Assembly (NCBI GenBank): GCA_030528455.1
Contig: JAUMYW010000010.1
Span: 1-64,000 of the forward strand
Reading direction: 5' to 3'
Length of the DNA stretch: 64,000 nucleotides
Origin: Neisseria sp.
Lineage (GTDB): Bacteria; Pseudomonadota; Gammaproteobacteria; Burkholderiales; Neisseriaceae
Position numbers and translations under genes: made by a program. The notes under the pieces are model-generated. The model saw nothing but the letters and a program-made list of their open reading frames with translations. It had not been told where the DNA came from and ran no database searches. Position 1 is the stretch's first letter. Each line of letters begins with the position of its first letter. Positions 45,415 to 54,841 of this stretch are shown in pieces.

Positions 45415-47352
45415 ATGTCCCAACACGATTACGAAGAGCAGGACGACAACCGTCCGCTCACACCCGAAGAACAACGCGCACGCCTGCGCCAACTGATTAT
45501 CCAAGGTAAAGAACGCGGCTACATCACCTATGCCGAGATTAACGATGCACTGCCGGACGACATGTCCGATGCCGACCAAATCGACAATATCGTCAATATG
45601 ATTCAAGGTCTCGGCATCCAAGTAACCGAAGAAGCCCCCGATGCCGATACCCTGCTGATGAACGACAGCGGTACCGGCATGACCGACGACGATGCCGTAG
45701 AAGAAGCCGAAGCCGCACTTTCTACCGCCGATTCCGAATTCGGCCGCACCACCGATCCCGTCCGCATGTATATGCGCGAAATGGGACAAGTCGACCTGCT
45801 GACGCGCGAAGACGAAATCATCATCGCCAAAAAAATCGAAAACGCCTTAAAAAACATGGTTCAAGCCATCGCCGCCTGTCCCGGCTCGATTGCGGAAATT
45901 CTGGCTCTGATCGAACAAATCCGCAACGACGAAATCCGCGTGGACGAAGTAGTCGAAGCCATTATCGATCCGAACGAAGTCCTGCTGAACGAATTGGGCT
46001 TGGGACATTTGGAAAACACCGACAGCAGCAGCGACAACAGCGACAATGATACCGATGAAGACGAGGACGGCACCGAAAACGAAGACGAAGACGGTGAAAA
46101 CGAAGAAGCAATCGATGCGGCCAATCTGGAAGAGCTGAAACAAGATGTTTTACGCCATTTCGACACCATCAGAGAACAATATGATTTGATGGTTGCCGCA
46201 CTGAACCGGCACGACAGCAGCCACGCAAGCTATCTGTCGCACCGCGAACAAATCGCCTCCAAATTATTGGAGGTGCGTTTCGCCACACGCCAGATTGAAA
46301 GCCTGAGCGGCAACCTGCGCCAGCGCGTAGACAATATCCGCAAGCTGGAACGCGAAATCCGCGACATCTGCCTGGACCGCGTACAAATGGACCGCGACTA
46401 CTTCATCGGCAACTTCCTGCCCAATATTACCAATCTGGCGTGGCTGGAAGAAGAAATCGCCAAAAACCGCGTCTGGAGCAACGCTTTGTCCCGCTTCCGA
46501 CATGCGATTTTGGAAAAGCAAACCGAAGTAGCCGCCATGGAAACCGCGTCTCAAATTTCCATCGAGGAATTGAAAGAAATCAACAAAAACATGGTTGTCA
46601 GCGAAAAAGAAACTGCCGCCGCCAAGCAGGAAATGATTCAAGCCAACCTGCGTCTGGTGATTTCGATTGCAAAAAAATACACCAACCGGGGACTGCAATT
46701 CCTCGACCTGATTCAAGAAGGCAATATCGGCCTGATGAAGGCAGTGGACAAATTCGAATACCGCAGGGGCTATAAGTTCTCCACTTACGCCACCTGGTGG
46801 ATCCGTCAGGCGATTACCCGTTCCATTGCCGACCAGGCACGCACCATCCGCATCCCGGTCCACATGATCGAAACCATCAACAAAATGAACCGCATTTCGC
46901 GCCAATATCTGCAAGAAACCGGCGAAGAACCTGATTCCGCAAAACTGGCCGAACTGATGGAAATGCCCGAAGACAAAATCCGCAAAATCATGAAAATCGC
47001 CAAAGAACCGATTTCGATGGAAACCCCCATCGGCGACGACGACGATTCCCATTTGGGCGATTTTATCGAAGATGTCAACAATGTCGCACCTGCGGATGCT
47101 GCCATGTATTCGAGCCTGCGCGAAGTTACCAAAGAAGTACTGGAAAGCCTCACGCCTCGCGAAGCGAAAGTGCTGCGTATGCGGTTCGGTATCGACATGA
47201 ACACCGACCATACTTTGGAAGAAGTCGGCAAACAGTTCGACGTTACACGCGAACGTATCCGCCAGATTGAAGCCAAAGCCTTACGCAAACTGCGCCATCC
47301 TACCCGCAGCGACCGCCTGAAAAGCTTCCTCGACAGCGAAGAAAAACAATAA
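45415..47352 (+). CDS. rpoD: Primary sigma factor RpoD (sigma-70)
   Basis: A 645-residue sigma-70. Region 1.1 spans the first ~80 residues ([21 protein letters not shown]). A non-conserved region around residues 195-230 is strongly acidic. Region 2 contains [20 protein letters not shown] and [17 protein letters not shown] (regions 2.3-2.4), and region 4.2 has [30 protein letters not shown]. The start [20 protein letters not shown] at 45415 is chosen because the long upstream frame runs through serB sequence. Confidence 0.97.
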   Translation: MSQHDYEEQDDNRPLTPEEQRARLRQLIIQGKERGYITYAEINDALPDDMSDADQIDNIVNMIQGLGIQVTEEAPDADTLLMNDSGTGMTDDDAVEEAEAALSTADSEFGRTTDPVRMYMREMGQVDLLTREDEIIIAKKIENALKNMVQAIAACPGSIAEILALIEQIRNDEIRVDEVVEAIIDPNEVLLNELGLGHLENTDSSSDNSDNDTDEDEDGTENEDEDGENEEAIDAANLEELKQDVLRHFDTIREQYDLMVAALNRHDSSHASYLSHREQIASKLLEVRFATRQIESLSGNLRQRVDNIRKLEREIRDICLDRVQMDRDYFIGNFLPNITNLAWLEEEIAKNRVWSNALSRFRHAILEKQTEVAAMETASQISIEELKEINKNMVVSEKETAAAKQEMIQANLRLVISIAKKYTNRGLQFLDLIQEGNIGLMKAVDKFEYRRGYKFSTYATWWIRQAITRSIADQARTIRIPVHMIETINKMNRISRQYLQETGEEPDSAKLAELMEMPEDKIRKIMKIAKEPISMETPIGDDDDSHLGDFIEDVNNVAPADAAMYSSLREVTKEVLESLTPREAKVLRMRFGIDMNTDHTLEEVGKQFDVTRERIRQIEAKALRKLRHPTRSDRLKSFLDSEEKQ

Positions 47353-47365
47353 AAATACAAACATA

Positions 47366-47400
47366 TGCCGTCTGCAGCCCGACCGGACTTGCAGACGGCA
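47366..47400 (+). terminator. DUS terminator after rpoD
   Basis: TGCCGTCTGCA (core 47367-47376) pairs with TGCAGACGGCA (core 47390-47399), an 11-bp stem with a 13-base loop, directly after the rpoD stop. Confidence 0.65.
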
Positions 47401-47612
47401 GCCTGGCAAAGCATACCGTATCCCCGTAATGCGTTTTTCCGTTTTCCTGTTCCTACTCCTCCGCTCCAACCGACAATATCTGCACACCTCGACCGCCCGT
47501 TCCGCACAATCCATAAAAACGACAATCCGCTGCTTCAAAAAAACCGCACGACAAACCCCGTATCCGGCCATTTGCAGAAACTCCACACTACCTAAATAAA
47601 AATGATAATTTT
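47401..47612. other. Gap between rpoD terminator and fetA-like promoter
   Basis: About 210 bases with no gene that I can support. A 76-codon plus-strand frame (47365-47595) begins inside the uptake hairpin and has no protein-like character. The far end becomes AT-rich as the promoter of the receptor gene begins. Confidence 0.4.
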
Positions 47613-47641
47613 TTTACAAAACTGCAAAACAATGTTACTAT
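47613..47641 (+). promoter_or_regulatory. Promoter of the FetA-like receptor gene
   Basis: TTTACA at 47613-47618 and TACTAT at 47636-47641 are 17 bases apart. Transcription would begin near 47648, inside the Fur-like site, about 75 bases before the ATG. There is no poly-C tract between the -35 and -10, unlike the phase-variable fetA promoter of meningococci and gonococci. Confidence 0.6.
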
Positions 47642-47645
47642 TTTT

Positions 47646-47665
47646 AATAAATAACTATTCTCATT
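47646..47665. promoter_or_regulatory. Fur-box-like operator
   Basis: AATAAATAACTATTCTCATT resembles neisserial Fur sites of the ATAACTATTATCATT kind. It overlaps the predicted transcription start, so Fur-iron should repress the receptor. A second AT-rich half-like site, AATGATAATT, lies at 47601-47610. Confidence 0.6.
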
Positions 47666-47721
47666 TTTAACAGAACAAATAGAAATAAACTATATTTCTA
47701 TTCAAATCCAAAGGAAACATC

Positions 47722-49851
47722 ATGACTTTTAAAAAGCTTCCTCTGACAACCGCCGTATTGGGGGCATTGTTCAGTGCCCAGGCATTTGCGGATACCGCTC
47801 CCAAATCGGTCGAATTGGATACGGTTACCGTAACCGCCAGCCAAGGGGTCAAAGTAAAAACCAATCTGGTTACCACGCGCGCGAAAGACGAAAGCACCGA
47901 AACCGACCTGCGCGGCCTGTTTAAAGGCGAACCCGCCATCGGCATGGGGGGGGGTAACGGCACATCCCAATATCTCTATATCCGCAATATGGGACAAAAC
48001 TCGGTCGACGTTAAAGTGGACAACGCCTATTCCGACAGCCAAATCCACTACCACCAAGGCCGTCATATGCTCGACCCGTCCATGGTAAAAATCGTTGCGG
48101 TTCAGAAAGGTGCGGGCAGCGCATCTGCCGGTATCGGCCAAACCAACGGTGCCGTTATTGCCAAAACTCTTGATGCACAAGATTTGCTGAAAAACAGCAG
48201 CAATCCGAATTTCGGCGGCAAAATCCATGCCGGCTTCAACAGCAACGACGGGCACAGCTACGGCGGTTCGGTATTCGGTCAAAACGAAAAAATCGATTTC
48301 GTTCTGTCCGCCAACCGTGTCAATGAAGACGAATACAAAGCCGGCAAAGGCTATGAAAACGGCATCAATAAAGGCAAAAACGTGCCGTTCAGCGCATTGG
48401 ACAAAGTTGCCTACCTGGCGAAATTCGGCATTAAAGCAGGCGACAACCACCGCTTCGTCATCAGTCATCTGCACGAACAGCACAAAGGCAACCGCCTGGT
48501 GCGCGAAGAATTTCCGGCAGACGAATTTACCGTAGATTCCAAAGGTCAAAAAAGACTGTCTTTGGCACGCCAAGCACCTGCCGAGCGCAAAATGACCGTG
48601 GACAACACCAATTTGGAATGGAACGCCACCAATCTGGGTTTTGCCGAAGCCGCCAATGCCAACGTTTACCGCTTGGTACACGGCCGCTGGTCCGCACAGG
48701 ATACCGACAACAACTACGCTTCAGGCAATAACAACAAAAAATATCCGAAAATCGAACTGGCCGGCAGCAAAATCAAAGTTCAAACTACCGGTGCCAACGT
48801 CAACTTCGATTCCCGCGTATTTGAAAACGAACAAGCGGACGTTTTGCTGAAATACGGTGTGAATTTCCGTCATCAGAAAGTCAAGCCTCATGCAATTTAT
48901 TTGGAAGGCTTGGGTAATCAGGAAAAACGCGATACCGGCATCTACACCGAAGCGATTACCGAAATCAAACCTGCCAATCTGACTCTGACTACCGGTTTGC
49001 GTTACGACCATTTCGACTTTAAAGCAATGGACGGCAAAAAACGCAGCGACGGCGCAGTCAATCCGAGTGTGGGCGTAGTATGGGAAGCTGTATCGGGCTT
49101 GAAATTCAGCGCGAGCCACAACTACGCGACCCGCAGTCCGCGTATGCACGATGCCATTATGTCCCACGGCAAACGCGGCGTGGTTTCCATCAACAGCAAT
49201 ACCAAAGCTGAAAAAGCCCGCAATACCGAAATCGGTTTCAACTACGATAACGGTATGTTCAATGCCGAAGGCAGCTACTTCTGGCAAAACATCGGTAAAG
49301 CTTTGGGTACCGACAAAAAGCGTAACAACCACCTATGTGCAGACGGCAATGACGAATGCTACGCCGAAATCATCAATGCCGGAAAAATCAAAAATTCCGG
49401 TTACGAATTGGGTGCAGGCGTACGCTACGCGGGTCTGACCGCACGTTTGGGCGTGGCGCACAGCAAACCGAAATTTACCGGCAGCAATTTGAACGCGAAC
49501 CCCGAATATGCCATCCGTGCAGGCCGCACTTGGACCGCTTCTTTGGCTTACCGCTTCAACAAACCTAATTTGGAAGTCGGCATCCAGCACCGTCATGTCG
49601 AAAAAGTGAAGAAAGAAGATTCCTTCATCTTGGCTCACCAACAGGTTACAAAAGACGACAAAGACCGTGCGGCTTACGGTGTAACCGATATTTCGGCGAA
49701 CTGGAAACCTTTGAACAACGACAAGCTGAACGTTAATGCTGCCATCAACAATGTGTTCAACAAGCACTATCTGGCGCATACTCAACGCAATAGCAGCACT
49801 TTGCCGGGTACCGGTCGTGAATTCCGCGTAGGCGTGAATTACACCTTCTAA
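47722..49851 (+). CDS. fetA: FetA-like TonB-dependent siderophore receptor
   Basis: A 709-residue outer-membrane receptor. The signal peptide MTFKKLPLTTAVLGALFSAQAFA is followed by TonB box ELDTVTVTA. The plug domain (to ~170) has FGG-like GMGGGNGTSQYLYIRNMGQNSVDVKVDN and VQKGAGSASAGIGQTNGA; the rest is a 22-strand barrel ending in GVNYTF with a terminal Phe. This order of motifs closely follows neisserial FetA (FrpB), the enterobactin-type receptor. A run of nine G at 47946-47954 lies in codons 75-78 and is in frame here. A Fur-like box and AAAGGAAA ribosome site precede it. No fetB-type transport genes follow; dsbA is next and convergent. Confidence 0.9.
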   Translation: MTFKKLPLTTAVLGALFSAQAFADTAPKSVELDTVTVTASQGVKVKTNLVTTRAKDESTETDLRGLFKGEPAIGMGGGNGTSQYLYIRNMGQNSVDVKVDNAYSDSQIHYHQGRHMLDPSMVKIVAVQKGAGSASAGIGQTNGAVIAKTLDAQDLLKNSSNPNFGGKIHAGFNSNDGHSYGGSVFGQNEKIDFVLSANRVNEDEYKAGKGYENGINKGKNVPFSALDKVAYLAKFGIKAGDNHRFVISHLHEQHKGNRLVREEFPADEFTVDSKGQKRLSLARQAPAERKMTVDNTNLEWNATNLGFAEAANANVYRLVHGRWSAQDTDNNYASGNNNKKYPKIELAGSKIKVQTTGANVNFDSRVFENEQADVLLKYGVNFRHQKVKPHAIYLEGLGNQEKRDTGIYTEAITEIKPANLTLTTGLRYDHFDFKAMDGKKRSDGAVNPSVGVVWEAVSGLKFSASHNYATRSPRMHDAIMSHGKRGVVSINSNTKAEKARNTEIGFNYDNGMFNAEGSYFWQNIGKALGTDKKRNNHLCADGNDECYAEIINAGKIKNSGYELGAGVRYAGLTARLGVAHSKPKFTGSNLNANPEYAIRAGRTWTASLAYRFNKPNLEVGIQHRHVEKVKKEDSFILAHQQVTKDDKDRAAYGVTDISANWKPLNNDKLNVNAAINNVFNKHYLAHTQRNSSTLPGTGREFRVGVNYTF
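47946..47954 (+). repeat. G9 tract inside the fetA-like gene
   Basis: Nine consecutive G form part of ATG-GGG-GGG-GGT (Met-Gly-Gly-Gly, residues 75-78). Mononucleotide tracts of this length slip in Neisseria. Gain or loss of one or two G would shift frame early in the plug domain and switch the receptor off. Confidence 0.9.
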
Positions 49852-49905
49852 GCTTCCAATCAGGCTCGGACATTCCCTCTGTCCTTGCCTGCATTTGGAA
49901 ACCAA

Positions 49906-49935
49906 ACAAGCCGTCTGCAGCTGCAGACGGCTTGT
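49906..49935. terminator. Loop-free 30-base perfect DUS palindrome
   Basis: ACAAGCCGTCTGCAG is followed directly by CTGCAGACGGCTTGT, giving a perfect 30-base palindrome with two uptake cores (49910-49919, 49922-49931). It lies between convergent fetA-like and dsbA genes and probably ends both transcripts. Another uptake core follows near 50048. Confidence 0.7.
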
Positions 49936-50079
49936 TCTCATAGCAAGGCAACCCGGATTCTGTTCCGCATCAAACAAACCGATTACCGACCATTCTTATC
50001 ATACTGTTTATCCGTTCTGGCAGCATATAAGAAAACCGCCTGCAATCTGCAGACGGCTGGTAAACCCCGTAATCCGATA

Positions 50080-50778
50080 TTAACGGTTGGCAGTTTTGGC
50101 AATCAATGCGCCCCGGCTTTTAACATTTGAAGAAGTTTGAGCCGGAATCTTCATGCCGCGCTCCTTCCTTACCTGCGCCACCATTTCATCGACTTTTTTC
50201 ATACTCTCTTCCCAATTCCCGCCCAATTTCATACGGTATTTGCCGCCTACAATGATGGTAGGCGTACCTTCGATATTGTACTGCGCGGTCAAGTCGGCCA
50301 TTTGTCCGGCCTGTGCTTTATTGGAAAACGAATCGTATGCGGCAAGCAGTTTCTGACTGTCGAAAGTTTTTTGTGCGGCAGCCCACTTTTTAAACTCGCC
50401 GCTGTCTGCCAGATTCAGCTTTTTCGCATAAACAGCTTCAAACAAAGCCGGAGAAGCCTGATGCTTCAAATCCGCTGCATTCACGGCTGCCGTAATCCGG
50501 GCAAAGCCCTCCATATCGGGAGACCATACAACATGCACAGGATGCAGATAGGTATCGGCAGGCCAGGATTTGGCGTGTTTCAACAAAATCGGATTAAGAT
50601 GATAGCAATGCACGCAGAAATAACCGAAAAATTCTGTTACTTCGATTTTATCCGCCTGTTGCTGAGGCAGAGGTTTGGCCAAAACGGTGTAATCCCGTCC
50701 CTCCTGCAAAGCAGCCTGAGCCCGGGCGGCAAAGCCTGCTGCCAAAACTGCGGCAATCAATACTTGTTTCATTTTCAT
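50080..50778 (-). CDS. dsbA: Thiol:disulfide interchange protein DsbA
   Basis: A 232-residue periplasmic oxidase that makes disulfides in exported proteins. Signal peptide MKMKQVLIAAVLAAGFAARAQA, no lipobox (neisserial DsbA1/DsbA2 are lipoproteins, so this resembles the soluble DsbA3 type). Active site FGYFCVHCYHLNP with Cys55 and Cys58, and the cis-Pro loop IEGTPTIIVGGKY near 172. A second in-frame ATG at 50772 is possible. The pilus protein ComP, with four Cys, is a likely type of client. Confidence 0.93.
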   Translation of the reverse strand: MKMKQVLIAAVLAAGFAARAQAALQEGRDYTVLAKPLPQQQADKIEVTEFFGYFCVHCYHLNPILLKHAKSWPADTYLHPVHVVWSPDMEGFARITAAVNAADLKHQASPALFEAVYAKKLNLADSGEFKKWAAAQKTFDSQKLLAAYDSFSNKAQAGQMADLTAQYNIEGTPTIIVGGKYRMKLGGNWEESMKKVDEMVAQVRKERGMKIPAQTSSNVKSRGALIAKTANR

Positions 50779-50810
50779 TTTATGAATTTCCTTTGGTTTG
50801 TGAGGAAAAG

Positions 50811-51566
50811 TTATTTGGCGGAACGAGTGAAACTTTCGATACCATTCTTCTGCAGTGTTCGGCGGATTTTGGCTGCTGCTTCTGCTTTTAACCCGCCTGT
50901 CTGCACCCGGTAAACCGTTTTACCGTTAATCTGAGCCTGAACGATATGGGTATTTACGCCCAATATCGCCAGTTTCGCTCTTTGCGATTCGGCATCATTC
51001 TTGGAAGAATAAGAGCCTGCCTGGATCAGCACCTTTCCGTCTTTTTCCCCGGACTCTGCCGACACTCCGCCAGTCTTACCGTTCAAAATAGCCTGAACAC
51101 GGCGGTGTTCCGCTTCCTGAGCCGCACGCGTGCGCTGTTCGCTTTCTGCTTTACTGCGCGCTTTTTCAATATTGCCGCTTTCCAAAATCTGCTCGGGAGT
51201 CGGTTTCACCGGTACTTTGCTTTCATCTTTTTTTACCCTGTCCCGAGATATTTCGGGTTCTTTCGATTTTGCAGCAACCGTTACTTCCGGTTCTTGGGAG
51301 GATATATCCTGCGGCTGTTCCGGAGGCATAATTTCTATAAAATTGCCCGATGCCTGCATTTCCAGCGGCTGCAAAACCGTATCCGGCTGATGCGGTGTCA
51401 GAATTTCGGTTTGTACGTCTCTGTCCGCCGGTTCTACAACTTCTTTGAAATCGCTTTGCCGACTTTTGTTCAATAAAAACAATACCCCGGCAATCACTAC
51501 GGTTGCCAGCAGAATGCCGGTGATAAAGCCGGAAATACCTTTTCCTGCTTGTTTGCGTTTACTCAT
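50811..51566 (-). CDS. SPOR-domain membrane protein, FtsN-like
   Basis: A 251-residue bitopic protein: short basic cytoplasmic start MSKRKQAGKGISG, one helix (FITGILLATVVIAGVLFLL), a long charged linker, and a C-terminal SPOR domain (KVLIQAGSYSSKNDAESQRAKLAILG ... YRVQTGGLKAEAAAKIRRTL) that binds denuded peptidoglycan at the septum. It is arranged like FtsN. It lies 32 bases before dsbA on the same strand, so both may be one transcript. Confidence 0.88.
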   Translation of the reverse strand: MSKRKQAGKGISGFITGILLATVVIAGVLFLLNKSRQSDFKEVVEPADRDVQTEILTPHQPDTVLQPLEMQASGNFIEIMPPEQPQDISSQEPEVTVAAKSKEPEISRDRVKKDESKVPVKPTPEQILESGNIEKARSKAESEQRTRAAQEAEHRRVQAILNGKTGGVSAESGEKDGKVLIQAGSYSSKNDAESQRAKLAILGVNTHIVQAQINGKTVYRVQTGGLKAEAAAKIRRTLQKNGIESFTRSAK

Positions 51567-51665
51567 AATTCCCTCTTAAACGATTGCAAAAAACTGTTTT
51601 TGACAAAAACAGAAATATTGGCAACCATTCATTTTAACAAAATTCAAATACGCTCCGCCCGCACT

Positions 51666-53156
51666 TTACAAAGCCCGGCGGAAACCTACTGCACGCAATA
51701 CATGGGAGCGGACAACCGTTTCGTCTCCGACCAAATCCGCCAAGGTTCGCGCCACGCGCAAAATACGGTGGAAGCTACGGGCTGAAAGCGACAGTTTTTC
51801 CAACATTTGTGCCAAAGCCTGCTTAGCCTCTTCCGAAACGGCAGCCTGTTCCAATTCTGCGGCACCGAGTTTGGCATTTGTTTTGCCCTGCCGCGCATAC
51901 TGTCTCTCTCTGGCCCGTACCACTCTCTGCAATACGTCGGCACTGGATTCGCCGGTTTGGGCTGATACCAAATCTTCCGCTGGTAATGCAGGTACTTCTA
52001 TAATCAAGTCGATTCGGTCGAGCAAGGGGCCGGAAATTTTCTCGCGGTAACGCTTTACGCTTTCCGGCGTGCACCGGCAAGGTTTGCTCGGATGCCCGAA
52101 AAATCCGCACGGACAGGGATTCATTGCGGCAAGCAGTTGGAACTGTGCGGGATAAACAGCCTGTTTGGCTGCACGAGAAATATGGATTTCTCCGCTTTCC
52201 AAAGGCTCTCGCAATACTTCCAATACTTTGCGGTCGAACTCCGGCAATTCGTCCAAAAACAGCACGCCGTTGTGTGCCAGCGAAATTTCGCCCGGACGAG
52301 GATCGGAACCGCCGCCGACCAAAGCAACGGCACTTGCGCTGTGATGCGGACTGCGGAAAGGGCGCTCCGTACCCCAGTCCTGCATATGCTGCGGCAGAAG
52401 CGATCGCAATGCCCAGACGGAAACAAGTTCGTCGTTTTCCAAGGGAGGCAGAATACCGGGCAGGCGTTGGGCCAACATGGATTTTCCGGTTCCCGGCGGC
52501 CCCATCATCAACAGGCTGTGCCCGCCGGCAGCGGCAATTTCCAAAGCCAGACGCGCGGTGTGCTGGCCTTTTACATCGCTCAAATCGGGCAAACCGCAGC
52601 CTGCAGACGGCATGGGCAGTTCGGCGCGGCAGACTTGCAAGGGTTCGACCGCATTCAAATGTGCCGCCACCTGCAAGAGGCTCTGCACACCGTAAACCTC
52701 GATGCCGTCCAATACTGCCGCCTGCCGTGCATTTTCCAAAGGCAGGATAAAGGAGCGTTGCGCCTGTGCTCCCTGCCAAGCCATTGCCAAGGCACCGCGC
52801 ACCGGTCTCAACGCTCCGGATAATGCCAGCTCTCCGGCAAATTCGTACTGCTCTAAACTTTCGGACAAAATCTGTCCGGAAGCGGCCAGAATCCCGACGG
52901 CAATCGGCAAATCGAAACGCCCCGACTCTTTCGGCAAATCGGCCGGAGCGAGATTGACCGTGATTTTTTTCGCAGGAAACTCGAAGCCGCTCTGCAAAAT
53001 CGCCGCGCGTACGCGGTCGCGGCTTTCTTTAACTTCCGTATCGGGCAAGCCGACGATATTGAACTGGGGCAGACCGTTGGCTAAATGCGCCTCCACTTCG
53101 ACCAAAGGCGCACTCATGCCGTTGAGCGCACGACTGTATACCACCGCCAGACTCAT
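51666..53156 (-). CDS. comM: YifB/ComM family Mg-chelatase-like AAA+ ATPase
   Basis: A 496-residue protein. The N-terminal ~170 residues are a Lon-like S5 fold (MSLAVVYSRALNGMSAPLVEVEAHLANGLPQF). The AAA+ core has GPPGTGKSMLAQRLPGILPP near 218, VLFLDELPEFDRKVLEVLREPLE near 300, then a zinc-like loop NPCPCGFFGHPSKPCRC near 350. In Vibrio and others ComM is a helicase widening heteroduplexes during natural transformation. The start ATG 53156 is clear; upstream codons look non-coding. Confidence 0.93.
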   Translation of the reverse strand: MSLAVVYSRALNGMSAPLVEVEAHLANGLPQFNIVGLPDTEVKESRDRVRAAILQSGFEFPAKKITVNLAPADLPKESGRFDLPIAVGILAASGQILSESLEQYEFAGELALSGALRPVRGALAMAWQGAQAQRSFILPLENARQAAVLDGIEVYGVQSLLQVAAHLNAVEPLQVCRAELPMPSAGCGLPDLSDVKGQHTARLALEIAAAGGHSLLMMGPPGTGKSMLAQRLPGILPPLENDELVSVWALRSLLPQHMQDWGTERPFRSPHHSASAVALVGGGSDPRPGEISLAHNGVLFLDELPEFDRKVLEVLREPLESGEIHISRAAKQAVYPAQFQLLAAMNPCPCGFFGHPSKPCRCTPESVKRYREKISGPLLDRIDLIIEVPALPAEDLVSAQTGESSADVLQRVVRARERQYARQGKTNAKLGAAELEQAAVSEEAKQALAQMLEKLSLSARSFHRILRVARTLADLVGDETVVRSHVLRAVGFRRAL

Positions 53157-53214
53157 CAGACACCTCCGTTTCTGCCGCCTGTTATGCAGACGACATGGGC
53201 TGTTTCCTGCTTTC

Positions 53215-53454
53215 TTATTCCGCCGTGCCGTTTTCCAAAACGGCCAAACGCGCTTCCAAAGCGGCAAGCTGTTCGCGCGTCCGAACCAGCATTTCCTGCT
53301 GGATATCGAATTCTTCGCGCGTTACCAAATCCATTTTCGACAGCACGCCGCCCAAAACCGCTTTGGCATTTTTTTCCAAATCTCCGGCTGGACCGTTGGC
53401 CAGCGTTTCACTGACTTTCGCGCCGAACTCTTCAAAAAAACCTTTATTTAACAT
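53215..53454 (-). CDS. ubiK: Ubiquinone biosynthesis accessory factor UbiK
   Basis: A 79-residue coiled-coil protein of the UbiK/YqiC (BMFP) family: LEKNAKAVLGGVLSKMDLVTREEFDIQQEMLVRTREQLAALEARL. It helps ubiquinone synthesis by associating with UbiJ. Length and the FDIQQxxL motif are typical. It lies 58 bases before yifB, a pairing I recall in several proteobacteria. Confidence 0.93.
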   Translation of the reverse strand: MLNKGFFEEFGAKVSETLANGPAGDLEKNAKAVLGGVLSKMDLVTREEFDIQQEMLVRTREQLAALEARLAVLENGTAE

Positions 53455-53471
53455 TGTTGTTCCCTTTCAAT

Positions 53472-53489
53472 CAGCCGTCTGCAGACGGC
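53472..53489. repeat. Overlapping DUS palindrome
   Basis: AGCCGTCTGCAGACGGCT is a perfect palindrome made of two opposite GCCGTCTGCA cores that share the central TGCA. It sits between ubiK and the next small gene. Confidence 0.85.
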
Positions 53490-53501
53490 TTGCGTTTCTG
53501 T

Positions 53502-53921
53502 TCACTCCGCCCTGAACGGCAGGCGGTACACTTTGCCGTCGGCGTTCACATCAAGCAGGAAGTCATGCCGTTCGAACACGCATACCGGCAGACGGACCTG
53601 TCTGGCCTGCCAAACGCCGTTGTGCAGCTGCAAATCATGTCGGTTGAAACCCATGTCCATGTCTTTCATGCTGAAACTGACCGACACTTTTTGTGCCGCC
53701 GAACCGCGCAATTCGATATCGAAAGGCGTTTTCAGACCCAATGATTCATCGAAGGATATAACCGAACCGTCGGGAAGCGCACAGCCTTGCCGGATATCGG
53801 CGCAATCCGCTTCGACTACTCCATCCTGCCCGTTCTGCCACCATAAAACGGCAGCGGTTTTGACTGCTGCAAACAGCAGCAGTAAAACAGCAATACCGAG
53901 TAATTTGCGTTTATGATTCAT
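53502..53921 (-). CDS. Hypothetical membrane-anchored protein
   Basis: A 139-residue protein with one N-terminal helix (residues ~7-28, LLGIAVLLLLFAAVKTAAVLWW) and a ~105-residue periplasmic part rich in beta-like segments, with three Cys (around DCADIRQGCALPDG and VCVFERHD). No family recognised with confidence. The ATG at 53921 is used. It lies between the nudix gene and ubiK in the same direction. Confidence 0.6.
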   Translation of the reverse strand: MNHKRKLLGIAVLLLLFAAVKTAAVLWWQNGQDGVVEADCADIRQGCALPDGSVISFDESLGLKTPFDIELRGSAAQKVSVSFSMKDMDMGFNRHDLQLHNGVWQARQVRLPVCVFERHDFLLDVNADGKVYRLPFRAE

Positions 53922-54013
53922 CAAACCGGTTCTTTTTCAAAAATTTCCGATACGCGGCAACCGCCCACACGAACAATTACAGACAAGCTGCTGATGTTTT
54001 GGAAGATATGCCG

Positions 54014-54805
54014 TTAATCATTGACCACCAAAGCGTGCGCCCCCAAAGCCAGCCAGTCGGCAGCATACTGTTCGTACAGACTGCGGGTACAGTCGATCAG
54101 CACAGGCACAGGTACGCCTTGACGCAAACGTCCGACTGTTTCCGCCGCGCTGTCTCCGTCTGCCGCCCTCCACACGACACCGGCGGCATTCTGCGGCACA
54201 AAATCCCATTGGCCATTCCGTTCGACATAATACCAAAGACCGTCTGCAACCGGTGCGTCAGGCGCGGCCTCATGCAAAAAATGCACATCATCATCCGCCA
54301 AAGCCGTCTGCAGCTTGTGCTCGACCGGTACGATGCGGTAGCCGCCGCTGCAGTTCTCACCCCAATATCCCCGACTGCGCGAACCCTGCAATACCGACGG
54401 TACCGCCAAAGCCTGTAACAAAAGCGTGTTGGCCGGCAGCATGGGCGAAACAGTGAAATCGCCCGATTTCTGCCAAGACCACTGCTGACCTTCCCTCGCC
54501 TGAATTTCGCCCGTCCATTGGTTGGCTTCGACTCGGAAAAAACGCAAAAACACTCTCGCATGTTCGTAATCGTAGATTTTCGTCAGCCACGGGCGTGCCG
54601 CACGGATTTTGATGCCCAACTCTTCGGCAAACTCGCGCCGCAAGGCCGCCGATTCGCTCTCGCCCGGTTCCACTTTGCCGCCGGCAAACTCCCAATATCC
54701 TGCATACGGCTTGCCTTCCGGCCGCGAACTGAGCAGATAATCACCGGCCTCGTTCAACACCACGCCCGCCACTACATGCAGCAGTGGTCTCTCGATTCCG
54801 TCCAT
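54014..54805 (-). CDS. Nudix hydrolase (MutT-like) with C-terminal extension
   Basis: A 263-residue protein. Residues 1-~130 are a MutT-type Nudix domain with a full Nudix box: GGKVEPGESESAALRREFAEELGI (residues ~42-65). In the fused form of this family the C-terminal half resembles thiamine-phosphate synthase; here that half has low similarity and ends soon after ALGAHALVVND. MutT removes 8-oxo-dGTP from the nucleotide pool. It lies 36 bases after acpS on the same strand, across an uptake palindrome. Confidence 0.85.
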   Translation of the reverse strand: MDGIERPLLHVVAGVVLNEAGDYLLSSRPEGKPYAGYWEFAGGKVEPGESESAALRREFAEELGIKIRAARPWLTKIYDYEHARVFLRFFRVEANQWTGEIQAREGQQWSWQKSGDFTVSPMLPANTLLLQALAVPSVLQGSRSRGYWGENCSGGYRIVPVEHKLQTALADDDVHFLHEAAPDAPVADGLWYYVERNGQWDFVPQNAAGVVWRAADGDSAAETVGRLRQGVPVPVLIDCTRSLYEQYAADWLALGAHALVVND

Positions 54806-54819
54806 ACCGTCCTTTCCAA

Positions 54820-54835
54820 GCCGTCTGCAGACGGC
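54820..54835. repeat. Overlapping DUS palindrome
   Basis: GCCGTCTGCAGACGGC is a perfect 16-base palindrome, two opposed uptake cores sharing TGCA, in the 36-base gap between acpS and the nudix gene. It may weakly terminate. Confidence 0.85.
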
Positions 54836-54841
54836 ATCGTC

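Noticed and set aside
46000..46125. Very acidic Asp/Glu-rich stretch in RpoD as a possible insertion.
   Set aside because: Acidic non-conserved regions between 1.2 and 2.1 are normal in proteobacterial sigma-70 proteins.
47365..47595. 76-codon frame between rpoD and the FetA-like gene.
   Set aside because: It begins in the uptake hairpin and has no protein-like composition or ribosome-binding site.
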